The notes: generated by a model not told the origin, from the sequence alone. A DNA stretch of 64,000 nucleotides from Oscillatoria nigro-viridis PCC 7112 (GCF_000317475.1 NC_019729.1:1-64000); one strand, 5' to 3'; shown: positions 1 through 9,656, counted from the first letter of the stretch. Numbers and translations are program-made.

Positions 1-54
1 AACTCTCTAGACTGTAGAATTAATATCTTGAATGCCGATCGGCAGAGGTGAGCA

Positions 55-1428
55 GTGGACATTCCCCTCGAAAGTCTGTGGAATCAGATACTTGAACGTC
101 TCCAGGTACAACTGAGCAGACCTAGCTTTGAGACGTGGATCAAAACTGCCCGCGCCGAACAACTCGAAAATAACTGTTTGATTGTCAGCGCCCCCAACCC
201 CTTTGCTCGCAATTGGTTGCAAAAATATTACGTCAAAACCATTGCCGATGCTGTCTACGAAATTCTCGGCTATCCCGTAGACATTTACTTGACAATTGCC
301 GGGGGAAACGAAACAGCCGGCAGCAGCGACTCCACGATGGTTTGGCCCTCCCCAATCGCCGCCGATGTCCCCGAAAGCCACTCGCTTCACCCCCCCAAAC
401 CGGCCAATTTAAACCCAAAATACCTATTTTCCCGCTTTGTCGTCGGTTCCAACAACCGCATGGCTCACGCGGCCTCCCTCGCGGTAGCCGAGTCTCCGGG
501 CCGAGAATTCAATCCCCTATTTTTGTGCGGTGGCGTCGGTTTGGGCAAAACTCATTTGATGCAGGCGATCGGTCATTATCGCTTGGAAATTGACCCCAAC
601 GCCAAGATTTTTTACGTTTCTACTGAGAAATTTACTAACGATTTAATCGCCGCCATTCGCAAAGACAGTATGCAAACTTTCCGCGACCATTATCGGGCTG
701 CCGATGTTTTATTAATAGATGACATCCAATTTATTGAAGGGAAAGAATACACTCAAGAAGAATTTTTTCACACTTTTAATACTTTGCACGAATCCGGAAA
801 CCAAGTAGTTTTAGCTTCTGACCGTCCGCCACAGCAAATCCCCCGCCTGCAAGAGCGTTTGTGTTCCCGATTTTCGATGGGATTAATTGCCGACATTCAA
901 TTGCCAGACTTGGAAACTCGGATGGCAATTTTGCAGAAAAAAGCCGAGTATGAAAATATGCGGCTGCCGCGAGATGTGATTGAATACATTGCTTCTAGTT
1001 ACACTTCCAACGTTCGGGAATTGGAAGGTGCTTTGATTCGGGCGGTAGCATATCTTTCAATTACTGGTTTGCCGATGACCGTGGAAAATATCGCCCCGGT
1101 TTTGAATCCGCAAACTGAAAGCATAGAGGCAACGCCAGATGCAGTAATTGCAGTTGTGGCTGAGGAGTTTGATGTTTCTGTTGAAGATTTGAAAGGAATT
1201 TCCCGCCGGCGAGAAATTAGTCTCGCACGTCAAATAGGGATGTATTTAATTCGGCAGCATACTGGTTTGAGTTTGCCGAAAGTTGGCGAAGTGTTCGGCG
1301 GCAAAGATCACACGACTGTGCTTTACAGTTGCGACAAAATTGCTCAGTTGCGGAACACTGACCCGAATTTGGCTCAAACTTTGCGTCAGTTGAGCGATCG
1401 AATTAATGTTGTCAGCCGCAAAGCTTGA
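55..1428 (+). CDS. dnaA: Chromosomal replication initiator protein DnaA
   Basis: Initiates chromosome replication by binding DnaA boxes and melting origin DNA as an ATP-dependent oligomer. The 457-residue protein has the N-terminal DnaB/DiaA-interaction domain (about 1-80, ending in the [12 protein letters not shown] motif), a short variable linker, the AAA+ core with Walker [10 protein letters not shown] (about 159-167) and Walker B LLIDDIQF (about 219-226), and the C-terminal helix-turn-helix DnaA-box binder with the signature [14 protein letters not shown] near residue 420. Length is normal for the family. Translation begins at a GTG; GAGGTGA about 5 bases upstream can act as ribosome binding site. 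The probable origin and dnaN follow directly. Identification is certain; only the promoter is outside the window. Confidence 0.98.
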   Translation: MDIPLESLWNQILERLQVQLSRPSFETWIKTARAEQLENNCLIVSAPNPFARNWLQKYYVKTIADAVYEILGYPVDIYLTIAGGNETAGSSDSTMVWPSPIAADVPESHSLHPPKPANLNPKYLFSRFVVGSNNRMAHAASLAVAESPGREFNPLFLCGGVGLGKTHLMQAIGHYRLEIDPNAKIFYVSTEKFTNDLIAAIRKDSMQTFRDHYRAADVLLIDDIQFIEGKEYTQEEFFHTFNTLHESGNQVVLASDRPPQQIPRLQERLCSRFSMGLIADIQLPDLETRMAILQKKAEYENMRLPRDVIEYIASSYTSNVRELEGALIRAVAYLSITGLPMTVENIAPVLNPQTESIEATPDAVIAVVAEEFDVSVEDLKGISRRREISLARQIGMYLIRQHTGLSLPKVGEVFGGKDHTTVLYSCDKIAQLRNTDPNLAQTLRQLSDRINVVSRKA

Positions 1429-1434
1429 GAACAA

Positions 1435-1652
1435 GTCAGTTGTCAGTTGTCAGTTGTCAGTTGTCAGTTGTCAGTTGTCAGTTGTCACACCAATGACTCA
1501 GTTGTCAGTTGTTAGTTGTCGGTTGTCAGTTGTCAGTTGTCAGTTGTCACACCAATGACTCAGTTGTCACACCAATGACTCAGTTGTCAGTTGTCAGTTG
1601 TCAGTTGTCATCACTCAACGCCGTCAACAGTCAACAGTCAACGCCGTCAACA
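1435..1652. repeat. Heptanucleotide tandem repeats, GTCAGTT family, beside oriC
   Basis: Runs of the 7-bp unit GTCAGTT (read in phase as CAGTTGT) are broken by three copies of CACACCAATGACT and end in degenerate GTCAACA/GCCGTCAAC units. Such short tandemly repeated heptamers are typical of filamentous cyanobacteria. The tract fills the gap between the dnaA stop and the DnaA-box cluster. A related tract lies at 56739-56813. Short open frames through it are repeat artefacts. Confidence 0.9.
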
Positions 1653-1694
1653 ATTCCCATTCCCAATTCCCAATGCCCCATAATAGACAATCTT

Positions 1695-1885
1695 GCCTGT
1701 GGAAAAACCTGTGGAAAATGAGCCCTCTGTTTGTGGAAAACTTTACTCGATCGCCCGAAACAGGTTTTGCACAAAAATGGGCGATCGACCGCACCAGCTT
1801 TTCCACAAGTTTTCCACAGGTATTTATTACCTATAAGTGACGCCCAGCAAGCAGTTAGCTTTTTTTTCCACAGTTTCCACAGGGC
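1695..1885. other. oriC: Probable chromosomal origin (oriC), DnaA-box cluster
   Basis: Six exact copies of the cyanobacterial DnaA box TTTTCCACA or its complement TGTGGAAAA occur within 175 bp: 1698-1706, 1710-1718, 1732-1740 (reverse orientation), then 1799-1807, 1810-1818 and 1864-1872 (forward). Near matches lie at 1765-1773 (TTTTGCACA) and 1873-1881 (GTTTCCACA). The two orientations face each other across an approximately 60-bp centre. An AT-rich stretch with poly-T and AATAAATCAATAAATTAC follows at about 1855-1920 and could be the unwinding element. Position between dnaA and dnaN is the classic bacterial arrangement. Function is inferred; the boxes are seen directly. Confidence 0.88.
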
Positions 1886-2139
1886 GATCGATACAAAAAT
1901 AAATCAATAAATTACAAAAAACAGGCGATCCCTACACACCCTACACACCTAGTTCGCGACGCCCGCTAACCTCAGAAACCCGGTTTCTACGAAGATTTCT
2001 CGTTTTTACAGGCAAAATTTTGGCTAGAAACCCGGTTTCTAGCCCCATGCTTAAGCCCTACACACAGAAAAACAGACCCGCCGGCTTTCTGTGATACGAT
2101 TTGTTTCTGTTTCAAATCCGGTTAATTAACCTTCCTACC

Positions 2140-3279
2140 ATGAAATTGGTTTGCACCCAAAGTGACCTCAACGCCAACCTCTCGTTGGTAAGTCGGGCCG
2201 TTCCCTCCCGCCCGACACATCCGGTACTAGCCAACGTGCTCTTAGTAGCGGATGAGGAAAATCAGCGGGTTAGCTTGACAGCTTTCGATCTCAGTTTAGG
2301 CATTCGTACCAGCTTCGCAGCAGAAGTGACTGGCGGCGGCAGTTTTACCATACCCGCTAAATTGCTTAACGATATTGTTTCGAGACTCCCAGAAGGAGAG
2401 ATTACTTTAGAAGACGAAGCGGGGGACACCGTAGCATATCTCACTTGCAGTTCTGGCAGCTACCAAGTTAGAGGCATGGGCCCGGAAGAATTCCCAGAAT
2501 TGCCTGCAATCGAAGCCGGAACAATCCTCAAATTGCCGCCGGAAGCCTTGATAGAAGGACTCAAAGGAACTTTATTTGCTACTAGCCCCGACGAGGCAAA
2601 ACAGGTACTTGCAGGCGTGCATTTAAAGGTATTGCAAGATTGCCTGGAATTTGCAGCTACAGACGGCCACAGATTGGCAGTAGTTCAAACTGCCAATGAA
2701 AAAGCTGAAGGCGAAGAAACCCAAGAAGAATTTGAGGTGACAGTCCCCGCTAAAGCATTGCGGGAAGTAGAAAGAATGCTGGTGATGCGGCAGTGGACTG
2801 AACCTGTCACCCTGCATTTTGAACAAGGTCAAGTAGTGTTTGAATGGGCCGACCAGCGGCTGACCACCCGCACTTTGGAAGGGCAATATCCCGCATACCG
2901 GCAGTTGATTCCGCCCTCCTTTGAGCGGCAAATTACCTTAGAAAGGCGATCGTTCTTAGCCGCAGTAGAAAGAATAGCCGTTTTTGCAGACCAAAAAAAT
3001 AATATTCTCAAATGCAGCATCGACGAGGAAAATCAGGAAATCACTTTGTCAGTAGATGCTAAAGATGTCGGCTGCGGTAAAGAGTCAATGCCCGCACAGA
3101 TTTCGGGAGATAGCATAGATATTGCTTTCAACGTGAAATACTTAATAGACATTTTGAAAACTGCTCAATCCCCCGAAATTCAACTGCAATTAAACGGTGC
3201 TCTTGCTCCTGTAATTTTTCAGCCTTTGGGCGGAGTCAATGCTACATTCTTGGTGATGCCAGTTCAGCTAAGGGCTTAA
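2140..3279 (+). CDS. dnaN: DNA polymerase III sliding clamp, beta subunit
   Basis: Forms the ring-shaped dimeric clamp that tethers DNA polymerase III to the template. The 379-residue product starts MKLVCTQSDL, matching the usual start of cyanobacterial DnaN, so the ATG at 2140 is preferred over an in-frame TTG 39 bases upstream. Three clamp domains are recognisable, with family landmarks SRAVPSRPTHPVLANVL near the N-terminus, DGHRLAV mid-protein and the C-terminal VMPVQL tail. Length is standard. It lies downstream of the DnaA-box cluster; repeats and the origin separate it from dnaA by over 700 bp, so it probably has its own promoter. Confidence 0.97.
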   Translation: MKLVCTQSDLNANLSLVSRAVPSRPTHPVLANVLLVADEENQRVSLTAFDLSLGIRTSFAAEVTGGGSFTIPAKLLNDIVSRLPEGEITLEDEAGDTVAYLTCSSGSYQVRGMGPEEFPELPAIEAGTILKLPPEALIEGLKGTLFATSPDEAKQVLAGVHLKVLQDCLEFAATDGHRLAVVQTANEKAEGEETQEEFEVTVPAKALREVERMLVMRQWTEPVTLHFEQGQVVFEWADQRLTTRTLEGQYPAYRQLIPPSFERQITLERRSFLAAVERIAVFADQKNNILKCSIDEENQEITLSVDAKDVGCGKESMPAQISGDSIDIAFNVKYLIDILKTAQSPEIQLQLNGALAPVIFQPLGGVNATFLVMPVQLRA

Positions 3280-3484
3280 AAAGAGTCAGTAGTCAGTAGT
3301 CATCAATCAACAGTCAAGAATCACCGATGCTGCAACCGAAATAGCTCTAATTCATCTGCGTTAATCGGTGTTAATCTGCTCTCATCTGCGGTTAAAAAAA
3401 GATAATTTATGAACCGCCCCGGACAAGGGATTGACGCTGATTCACGCAGATAAAGAGAAGAGAGATTTGATATGACTTATTCCT

Positions 3485-4945
3485 TCAAATCAATGGCAAC
3501 AAAATTTCAAATTCAGTACCTGTACCGGGCGTAGAATGCAAATTTAACTTGCCTTTATGCTTTTCCGTAACAATTTGATAGGTAATTGCCAATCCCAAAC
3601 CGGTACCTTTCCCCGCAGGTTTAGTGGTGAAAAATGTCTCAAAAATCCGCCGCTGAATTTCTGGCGGAATTCCCGGCCCGTTATCGGCAATTCGGATGGC
3701 TATCCAAGCGTTATTTTGATTTTTTTCCGCTGCTTCTGGGCAGAAGTCGCCCTTTTGGCTGGCGGATGATAGCTGTTTTGCATTTTGTCGTAGCTTGCGG
3801 GGCGGGACGCCATCGCCCCTAACATAATTTTGAATTAATTCCGAATTCACGCAGTCTCCGTCAGAACTGTCTATTACCTCGGTTTCAATAGTAATCGCAG
3901 GCATAAAATCTTTTTCTGCTTTTACCTCTTCCAAAGCGTCGATCGCATTGCTGATGATATTCATAAATACCTGGCTCAACTGACCAGAGTAACACTTAAC
4001 CAAAGGCAAATCCCCATAGTTTTTAACTACTTTAAACCCGTACTTCAGACGGTTTTTCATAATTAGCAGCGTACTGTCAATACATTCGTGGATGTTAGCT
4101 TGTTTCAAGTGGGTTTCGTCCATGTGAGAAAAGGTGTGCAGGCTGGTGACGAGTTCGGTCAGCCTCTGCGATGAAACTTTCATACTTTTGAGAATTTCCA
4201 CCCAATCGTCTTGCAAGAAATCAAATTCTATGTGTTTTTTGAGTTGGTCAATTTTTTCGCTGTCACTCACAATGTGTTCGTAAGCAGACAGCAACTCCAT
4301 GATGTCTTTCGAGTAGTTGGACAAAAAGCCGAGATTTCCGCTGATGCAGGTGACGGGATTTCTAATTTCGTGGGCGACTCCAGCTACCATCTGTCCCAAA
4401 CTCGCTAGTTTTTCGGTTTGAATTAGTTGAGATTGAGTTTGCTGCCTCAGCAATTTTGTTGCTAGTTCGTGAATGTTGGATTGGGCTACTAACAGTTCGT
4501 GCACGTCTAGCAAACTATAAGTTTGAGGCGACACTTGAACTACAATCGGTTCGTAAAGCAGTTCTTTCGATCGCAACAGCGACTTCCTGGCTGCATCCAC
4601 GATTAAAGTATTGCTGGGAAAAATTAAACTCTCAGTTTCGGCAAAGCGGTACAAAGCCCTCACTGGTCGCTTTAAAAATAATTCTCGCCCAAAAGGACGG
4701 CTGATAAATTCTAAAAATCTCCGCCGGGAAATCATACCGGCAAATTCACCTTGATGGGTCACAATGACTCCCGGTAACAGCGGATTAGCTTCTAACATCT
4801 GAGAAATTCGCATTCCCCAATCCGTAGCTTCTACCTGAAAATCGTAAAGCGACAATTGTTGGAGAGTAGAGTCTAAACAAAGTTCTCCGATGGAAGCCTG
4901 GGACATTGCTTGGGCTGGTCTTTCTACGCAGGAGGTATTTAGCAT
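3485..4945 (-). CDS. Sensor histidine kinase with N-terminal CBS-like pair (paralogue 1)
   Basis: A 486-residue soluble histidine kinase. The N-terminal half (about 15-165) resembles a CBS-domain pair, with GVIVTHQGEFAGMISRRRFLEF and later EPIVVQVSPQTYSLLDVHELL. A coiled-coil stretch (NIHELATKLLRQQ) leads to the H box GVAHEIRNP (about 190-200), an N box SNAIDAL, G1 DNGPGIPP and the F/G2 region FETFFTTKPAGKGTGLGLA. All catalytic boxes are present, so it should autophosphorylate. There are no membrane segments; the signal would be cytoplasmic, perhaps a nucleotide bound by the CBS-like part (inference). No response regulator is adjacent. I chose the ATG at 4945; a TTG 57 bases upstream is in frame. 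Close paralogues lie at 12774 and 14238. A linker of about 60 residues before G1 is unusually long. Confidence 0.9.
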   Translation of the reverse strand: MLNTSCVERPAQAMSQASIGELCLDSTLQQLSLYDFQVEATDWGMRISQMLEANPLLPGVIVTHQGEFAGMISRRRFLEFISRPFGRELFLKRPVRALYRFAETESLIFPSNTLIVDAARKSLLRSKELLYEPIVVQVSPQTYSLLDVHELLVAQSNIHELATKLLRQQTQSQLIQTEKLASLGQMVAGVAHEIRNPVTCISGNLGFLSNYSKDIMELLSAYEHIVSDSEKIDQLKKHIEFDFLQDDWVEILKSMKVSSQRLTELVTSLHTFSHMDETHLKQANIHECIDSTLLIMKNRLKYGFKVVKNYGDLPLVKCYSGQLSQVFMNIISNAIDALEEVKAEKDFMPAITIETEVIDSSDGDCVNSELIQNYVRGDGVPPRKLRQNAKQLSSASQKGDFCPEAAEKNQNNAWIAIRIADNGPGIPPEIQRRIFETFFTTKPAGKGTGLGLAITYQIVTEKHKGKLNLHSTPGTGTEFEILLPLI

Positions 4946-5322
4946 AAATTCATCATCACGCTTTTTTGGGGTTCTATTTGCCAGCAGACATTCAGCTACC
5001 AAAGGTCAGCGGGTAAGTTGCTGAGTGCTTTGACCGGCATCCCCCTGGCAAGCTGCATTTTAAATTACACAAAAAACTGATTGTAGTAACTAAAATTTTA
5101 CCACTTAAAGAATGGGGCAAGATTAAGGATCGCCGAGATAAATGCGCCCTGGTAATTATACCTGACTTTATTTTATACTGACTTGAGCGGTATTAACGCT
5201 TGGTTCGACTATTTAACTATTTATTAACCTTAAGTTATCGTCTTAACCTTTTGTTAATAATTATTCTACTGAGAAATATAATTAGTTGACAATAGAGAAA
5301 AATCGGAATTGCCCGATCGCCC

Positions 5323-5525
5323 ACGACGCTATGCACCCCGTCAGCAGACAAGTTAAAAGCAGAAATTCGGGGGGTCGCTTTCCTGAGTTTTAGCTCGCTA
5401 AGCGCGATGGCTGGGAACCCTCGCCCGTGCTAAGGCATTTGAGCCCATGTCATCCCATATCCCCGATCCGGTACTCGCAACCCCCGTAACGGTCAGCCAG
5501 CGGCACACCTGCCAGTGCGTCATAG
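5323..5525. ncRNA. Candidate structured RNA, unassigned
   Basis: Within the 1.1-kb gene-free stretch 4946-6085, this GC-rich block differs sharply from its AT-rich surroundings and folds as a rod. An outer GACGC/GCGTC pairing (5325-5329 with about 5515-5519) encloses a long helix in which TTCGGGGGGTCGC (about 5367-5379) pairs with GCAACCCCCGTAA (about 5489-5501) with few mismatches. Size near 190 nt and rod shape recall 6S RNA. I also compared it with cobalamin riboswitches; the loose B12-box-like AGCCAG...ACCTGCC is there but the core order is wrong. Strand cannot be decided with certainty. The rest of the gap holds AT-rich promoter-like DNA and the two repeats listed next. Confidence 0.3.
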
Positions 5526-5563
5526 GTTTGTAGTGAGGACTAAAGTCATCGCTACAAACCTAT
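5522..5563. repeat. Perfect 12-bp stem hairpin, dispersed-repeat type
   Basis: ATAGGTTTGTAG (5522-5533) and its exact complement CTACAAACCTAT (5552-5563) flank an 18-nt loop containing TGAGGACTAAAGTCATCG. It directly abuts the candidate RNA and could terminate it. The sequence resembles a short palindromic repeat common between genes of filamentous cyanobacteria. Confidence 0.6.
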
Positions 5564-5694
5564 TTTGTAGCGATCGTTATATAAAAAATTTAGCCTCGCC
5601 CGCAATCTGCAAAATCTGCTTTGGCATTTGTTCTAGAATCAATTATTGTTAACCGAAAAATCCCTCAAATCGGCTACGGTTGTCAGAGTCAATC

Positions 5695-5853
5695 GATTTG
5701 AGATTTGAGATTTGAGATTTGAGATTTGAGATTAAAGAATTAAAGCATTGACCCCACGGACCGAGTCGGGGGGGAAGTTTCATCGGATACAGGTTTTTTA
5801 TTTCTGGACGGATGAATGCGGGGGCTTGTATCCTGGATACTTTCGGTCAATTA
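5695..5853 (+). repeat. Compound repeat: GATTTGA heptamers plus mini-hairpin module
   Basis: Five GATTTGA heptamers (5695-5733) are followed by a module containing CGGATACAGG-TTTTTTATTTCTGG, then ACGGATGAATGCGGGGGCTTG and TATCCTGGAT. Nearly the same module occurs reversed at 46605-46752 and 53550-53682, and related modules occur at 24566-25092, 46870-46980 and 48197-48326. It lies upstream of the permease gene but has no evident role there. Confidence 0.75.
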
Positions 5854-6085
5854 TTGATTGGCAGTACGAGGCGAACATGAATAAAAATTCAGTCAAATTC
5901 AAACAAGTTTAACCAGTTCAAATACTTCAAGGGATCGGCATTAATTAAATGAGAATATCTAAAAAATTAAGAAAAAAAATAAAAAAAATTAACTGGCTCT
6001 TAACTTAGTGCTATGCTTTGGTATGATCTACACGGAGTTCTACCAAAGACGTATAACTAAATAGCAATCTACCAGTAGGTGATCG

Positions 6086-7165
6086 ATGCAACCCGGCCTA
6101 ACGAATCAGTTAAACAATGCTTTTACCCTTTTTCTCAGCTTGTTAGTAGAGGCAATACCTTTTCTGCTGCTCGGAGTTTTATTTTCAGGTTTGCTGCTGG
6201 GATTTGTAGACGAACGCAAACTCGTATCGCGCATCCCGCGAAACCCGCTGCTGGGGGCTTTGATGGGCAGTTCGATCGGCTTTTTGTTTCCCGTGTGCGA
6301 GTGCGGTAACGTGCCCGTAGCCCGCAGGTTACTGATGCAGGGAGTACCCGCACCAGCCGCGATCGGCTTTTTGCTTGCGGCCCCCACCATCAATCCCGTG
6401 GTAATTTGGGCTACTTGGACGGCATTTCGGGATCAGCCAGAAATTGTAGTTTTGCGGGTGGTATTTTCTCTGTCTATAGCCACAATTATCGGCTGGGTGT
6501 TCAGCGCCCAAAAAGACTTGCGGCCTCTGCTGCAACCCTCTGTAGCCCGCGCAATCCCCCTGCCAAAACCAGAGTTTTCCGACAAAGAACTCGTCCAAGC
6601 TAACACTCCGCTGCTGTTGCAGTCGGGAACATTTATGCTAGGTCAGCCGGGGGGGGCGGTGCCGATCGAATCTTTGCTAAAAGACGACTGGAAGCCATTA
6701 CAAACAGGCAAAACAGAAAAAACCTCGAAAGGTTCATCCATGTTCCACCGCGTTTCTAAAGAGCGTTTGCGCCTGCTTTTAGATACTATGGTACAGGAGT
6801 TGCGCGAATTGGGAGGAGTGTTGGTAATCGGAAGTGCGATCGCAGCCATCATTCAAGTTGGCGCACCCCGCGAACTAATTCTCAACCTCGGTCAAGGCCC
6901 GGTTTCCTCGATCCTCGCCATGCTGCTATTAGCCGCTGTCGTATCGATTTGTTCTACAGTAGATGCCTTTTTTGCCCTGTCTTTTGCTTCCACATTTACC
7001 AGCGGTTCGCTGTTAGCATTTCTCGTTTTCGGCCCGATGATTGACCTCAAAGGTATCGGTTTAATGCTGTCAATTTTTAAAAGTCGAGCCGTAGTTTACT
7101 TAATTGTCTTGGCAGCTCAGTTAACCTTTTTAATGACCCTCGCTGTCAACTTGCATTTAGGTTAA
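6086..7165 (+). CDS. Permease of the YraQ/DUF318 (ArsP-like) family
   Basis: A 359-residue integral membrane protein with about eight to ten hydrophobic helices and a hydrophilic central loop (about 150-225). The diagnostic CECG motif in GFLFPVCECGNVPVARRLL (about residue 70) and the AAPTINPVV motif mark the DUF318/UPF0718 permease family, which includes ArsP organoarsenical exporters and many members of unknown substrate. The Cys pair suggests metal, metalloid or thiol-reactive substrates (inference). A ribosome binding site is weak (GTAGGTGATCG before the ATG). It is followed after 143 bp by a YcgQ/TIGR03943 protein, and this gene pair is widely conserved, so the two probably form one membrane complex. 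Confidence 0.88.
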   Translation: MQPGLTNQLNNAFTLFLSLLVEAIPFLLLGVLFSGLLLGFVDERKLVSRIPRNPLLGALMGSSIGFLFPVCECGNVPVARRLLMQGVPAPAAIGFLLAAPTINPVVIWATWTAFRDQPEIVVLRVVFSLSIATIIGWVFSAQKDLRPLLQPSVARAIPLPKPEFSDKELVQANTPLLLQSGTFMLGQPGGAVPIESLLKDDWKPLQTGKTEKTSKGSSMFHRVSKERLRLLLDTMVQELRELGGVLVIGSAIAAIIQVGAPRELILNLGQGPVSSILAMLLLAAVVSICSTVDAFFALSFASTFTSGSLLAFLVFGPMIDLKGIGLMLSIFKSRAVVYLIVLAAQLTFLMTLAVNLHLG

Positions 7166-7308
7166 TAAATTAGCTCAAACAGAGAAGTAATACGATTTTC
7201 GCTTGGCGATTTTCAATTACCTTGCTCCCCGACACGGAAGTCACGGATATACGGATAGGCTTTTTTTCTTGTCCTTCTTCCCTCTTCCTTCGCAATCACT
7301 CTTAAAAA

Positions 7309-8097
7309 ATGAATCTTAAAAAAATTAGCCCCTGGCTGGACGCCCTAGCTATTTTAGCCTGGGGAATACTGCTTCTTAAATATTGGATCACCGGCAAGTT
7401 AAGCATTCTCATTCACCCCAATTACTTTGGCTTGACTTTAGCAGGAGGTATCGGCTTAATGGTGATTGGCGGGTTAAAAACTTGGGAACTCGTAAAACTC
7501 GATCGCACCACAAAGCAATCGCGGACATCACCAGCAAATAACTCTCTCAGAATTACAGAAGTTGAACACGTTACTTTGTTTCCCCCCAGTATCGGCAGCA
7601 CCTTAATGTTGAGCGTCGCATTAATAGGTTTACTAACAACGCCACGCACATTTACCAGCCAGACAGCATTAGAACGAGGCCTCACCGAATCCCTGCCCAT
7701 CACCAGACTGCAACCCCAAGAATTTCGCAATACTACAAAACCAGAAAAGCGATCGCTCGTCGAATGGGTGCGACTGTTAAATTTCAACCCCGAACCGGAT
7801 ACATACAGAGGTCAAAAAGTCAAAGTTCAAGGATTTGTAATTCATCCCCCGAACCTAGGAGAACAATATATGTGGATCGGGCGTTTTATCATTACCTGCT
7901 GCGCGGCAGACGCCTATCCGATCGGGTTGCCAGTAAAATTAGCGATCGGTCAAAGTCGCACCACCTTTGCCCCAGACAGTTGGCTAGAAATAGAAGGAGA
8001 AACGATCGTAGAAGAACTCCAAGGCAAGCGCAAATTAATCATTCAAGCCTCCTCCCTCAAACAAATTCCTGAACCAAAAAACCCTTATGATTATTAG
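7309..8097 (+). CDS. TIGR03943/YcgQ family membrane subunit (DUF1980)
   Basis: A 262-residue protein with two N-terminal membrane helices (about 10-55), a third helix near 95-115, and an extracytoplasmic C-terminal domain. That domain holds the family signature in which a YRGQKVKVQGFV strand is followed by FIITCCAADAYPIGLPV (about 160-215); the CCAAD cysteines are the conserved centre. The family is the regular partner of YraQ/DUF318 permeases, and the preceding gene is exactly that. Transport substrate is unknown. The ATG follows an AT-rich spacer without a good Shine-Dalgarno sequence, so translation may depend on the upstream transcript. Confidence 0.85.
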   Translation: MNLKKISPWLDALAILAWGILLLKYWITGKLSILIHPNYFGLTLAGGIGLMVIGGLKTWELVKLDRTTKQSRTSPANNSLRITEVEHVTLFPPSIGSTLMLSVALIGLLTTPRTFTSQTALERGLTESLPITRLQPQEFRNTTKPEKRSLVEWVRLLNFNPEPDTYRGQKVKVQGFVIHPPNLGEQYMWIGRFIITCCAADAYPIGLPVKLAIGQSRTTFAPDSWLEIEGETIVEELQGKRKLIIQASSLKQIPEPKNPYDY

Positions 8098-8279
8098 ATA
8101 GGGAGTAAGTATGAGATTAAATTTTATCTTGATTGCGAGATGGACACTCCAGACGCCTCCTCCGTATACAAATTAAGATACTGTACAGTCAGGTATAAAA
8201 GTGGTAGCAGCATCCTATAGCAGTTGCCAATAGCAAATTCAGCAACTACACTCGTAATGACGAAATAAATTCTGAGTAT

Positions 8280-9656
8280 ATGTCATCCAAAAAAAAATTA
8301 GCTATCAAAGGTGCAGCCTGGACGATCGCCAGCTATGGAAGCAGTCAAATTATCCGATTTGGCAGCAACTTAATCCTGACGCGTCTGCTTTTGCCCGAAC
8401 TATTTGGTCTGGTAGGTCTAGCTTACGTTTTTATAACAGGGATCAACTTATTTACAGACATAGGTTTGGGCCCAAGTATTATCCAGAACAAACGGGGGGA
8501 AGATCCTCAATTTCTCAACACCGCTTGGACACTGCAAGTTATTCGCAGCTTTTTGATTTGGATTGGTTTACTTATAATTACCCAGCCCGTTGCGAGTTTT
8601 TATGGAGAGCCCCGTCTCCTGTGGTTGATTCCCGTAATAGGTATAAATTCCCTAATAGGAGGGTTTAAATCCACTGCCACTGCCAGCCTAGAACGCAAAA
8701 TGTCAGTGAAGAAAGTAGTAATTTTTGAGTTGGTCATACAGATTGTTTCTACTACAGTGATGATTGTCTGGGCATGGTTCGATCGCAGCATCGGGGCGAT
8801 CGTTGCAGGCGGCTTTACTTCAGCTTTAATCGAGGTAGTATGGAGCCATTTTTTGATTCCCGGCAAGTCAAACCGCTTTGCTTGGGATAAAGAAGCAGCT
8901 AAAGAAATATTTTCTTATGGGAAATGGATATTTTTGTCTACGGCTTTGTTTTTCTTGTGTTCTCAAGCCGATCGACTCATCCTTGGGAAAATCTTTACTT
9001 TAACAATGTTGGGGATTTATGGCATCGCTTTTACTCTCGGCGATATGCCGCGCCAGGTCATCATGGCCCTTAGCGGCAGGGTGATTTTTCCCTCGATTTC
9101 TATGCTGGCAGAGTTGCCGCGGGAGGAGTTGCGCGCGAAGATACTTAACAACCGCCAGCTAATTCTAATACCGTTAGCCGTAGGTTTAGCAATTTTTGTG
9201 AGCTTCGGAGATCAGTTAATTTTAACACTGTACAGAAAAGAGTATGCGGCGGCATCTTGGATGATGCCTATCTTGGCTTTAGGTATTTGGCACACCACCA
9301 TCTCGAGTATGATGGGTGGTTGTCTGTTAGCCGTAGGAAAGTCTCAGTACCCAGCTATGGCCAATCTGCTGACTTTGGTGAATCTATGTATAAGTATACC
9401 GCTGGGATACCACTTAAAAGGTAATTTAGGTGCCGTGATTGCTGTAGCTCTCGGCGACCTTCCTACCTATGCAGTAATTAACTACGGTTTGTGGAAAGAA
9501 GGACTAACTTGTTTTTGGCAGGATATGCAATTCACAGCACTGTTTGTAGGGGTGCTGGCAAGTCTACTTTGGTGTAGAGTCGCTTTTGGTTTGGGTCTGC
9601 CGATCGATAAAATATCACCGATGGATTTAATCCCCATCAATCAACTGTTTCAGTAA
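8280..9656 (+). CDS. Polysaccharide flippase (Wzx-like, MATE superfamily)
   Basis: A 458-residue multi-spanning membrane protein with about 12-14 predicted helices and the flippase N-terminus KGAAWTIASYGSSQIIRFGSNLILTRLL. This family (polysaccharide biosynthesis/oligosaccharide flippase) moves undecaprenyl-linked oligosaccharides across the cytoplasmic membrane for O-antigen, capsule or exopolysaccharide assembly. The central LSTALFFLCSQADRLILGK and GMPRQ-type loop are characteristic of the Wzx/RfbX branch. No other capsule gene is adjacent, although a glycosyltransferase-like gene lies at 15854 and glycan-modifying TPR enzymes at 34-43 kb. The substrate cannot be told from sequence. Confidence 0.88.
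   Translation: MSSKKKLAIKGAAWTIASYGSSQIIRFGSNLILTRLLLPELFGLVGLAYVFITGINLFTDIGLGPSIIQNKRGEDPQFLNTAWTLQVIRSFLIWIGLLIITQPVASFYGEPRLLWLIPVIGINSLIGGFKSTATASLERKMSVKKVVIFELVIQIVSTTVMIVWAWFDRSIGAIVAGGFTSALIEVVWSHFLIPGKSNRFAWDKEAAKEIFSYGKWIFLSTALFFLCSQADRLILGKIFTLTMLGIYGIAFTLGDMPRQVIMALSGRVIFPSISMLAELPREELRAKILNNRQLILIPLAVGLAIFVSFGDQLILTLYRKEYAAASWMMPILALGIWHTTISSMMGGCLLAVGKSQYPAMANLLTLVNLCISIPLGYHLKGNLGAVIAVALGDLPTYAVINYGLWKEGLTCFWQDMQFTALFVGVLASLLWCRVAFGLGLPIDKISPMDLIPINQLFQ

Noticed and set aside
7..390. 127-codon minus-strand frame over the start of dnaA
   Set aside because: Antisense to a certain gene, with no ribosome binding site and no recognisable domain.
1435..1652. CRISPR-like array next to oriC
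   Set aside because: Units are 7 bp with no unique spacers of constant size; this is heptamer tandem repeat DNA. No 28-40-bp repeat-spacer pattern was seen anywhere in the window.
5323..5525. Cobalamin riboswitch upstream of the permease pair
   Set aside because: A loose B12-box-like AGCCAG...ACCTGCC and a CCCCCGTAAC stretch are present, but they are adjacent instead of being separated by the P4-P6 region, and the spacing to the gene is over 500 bp.
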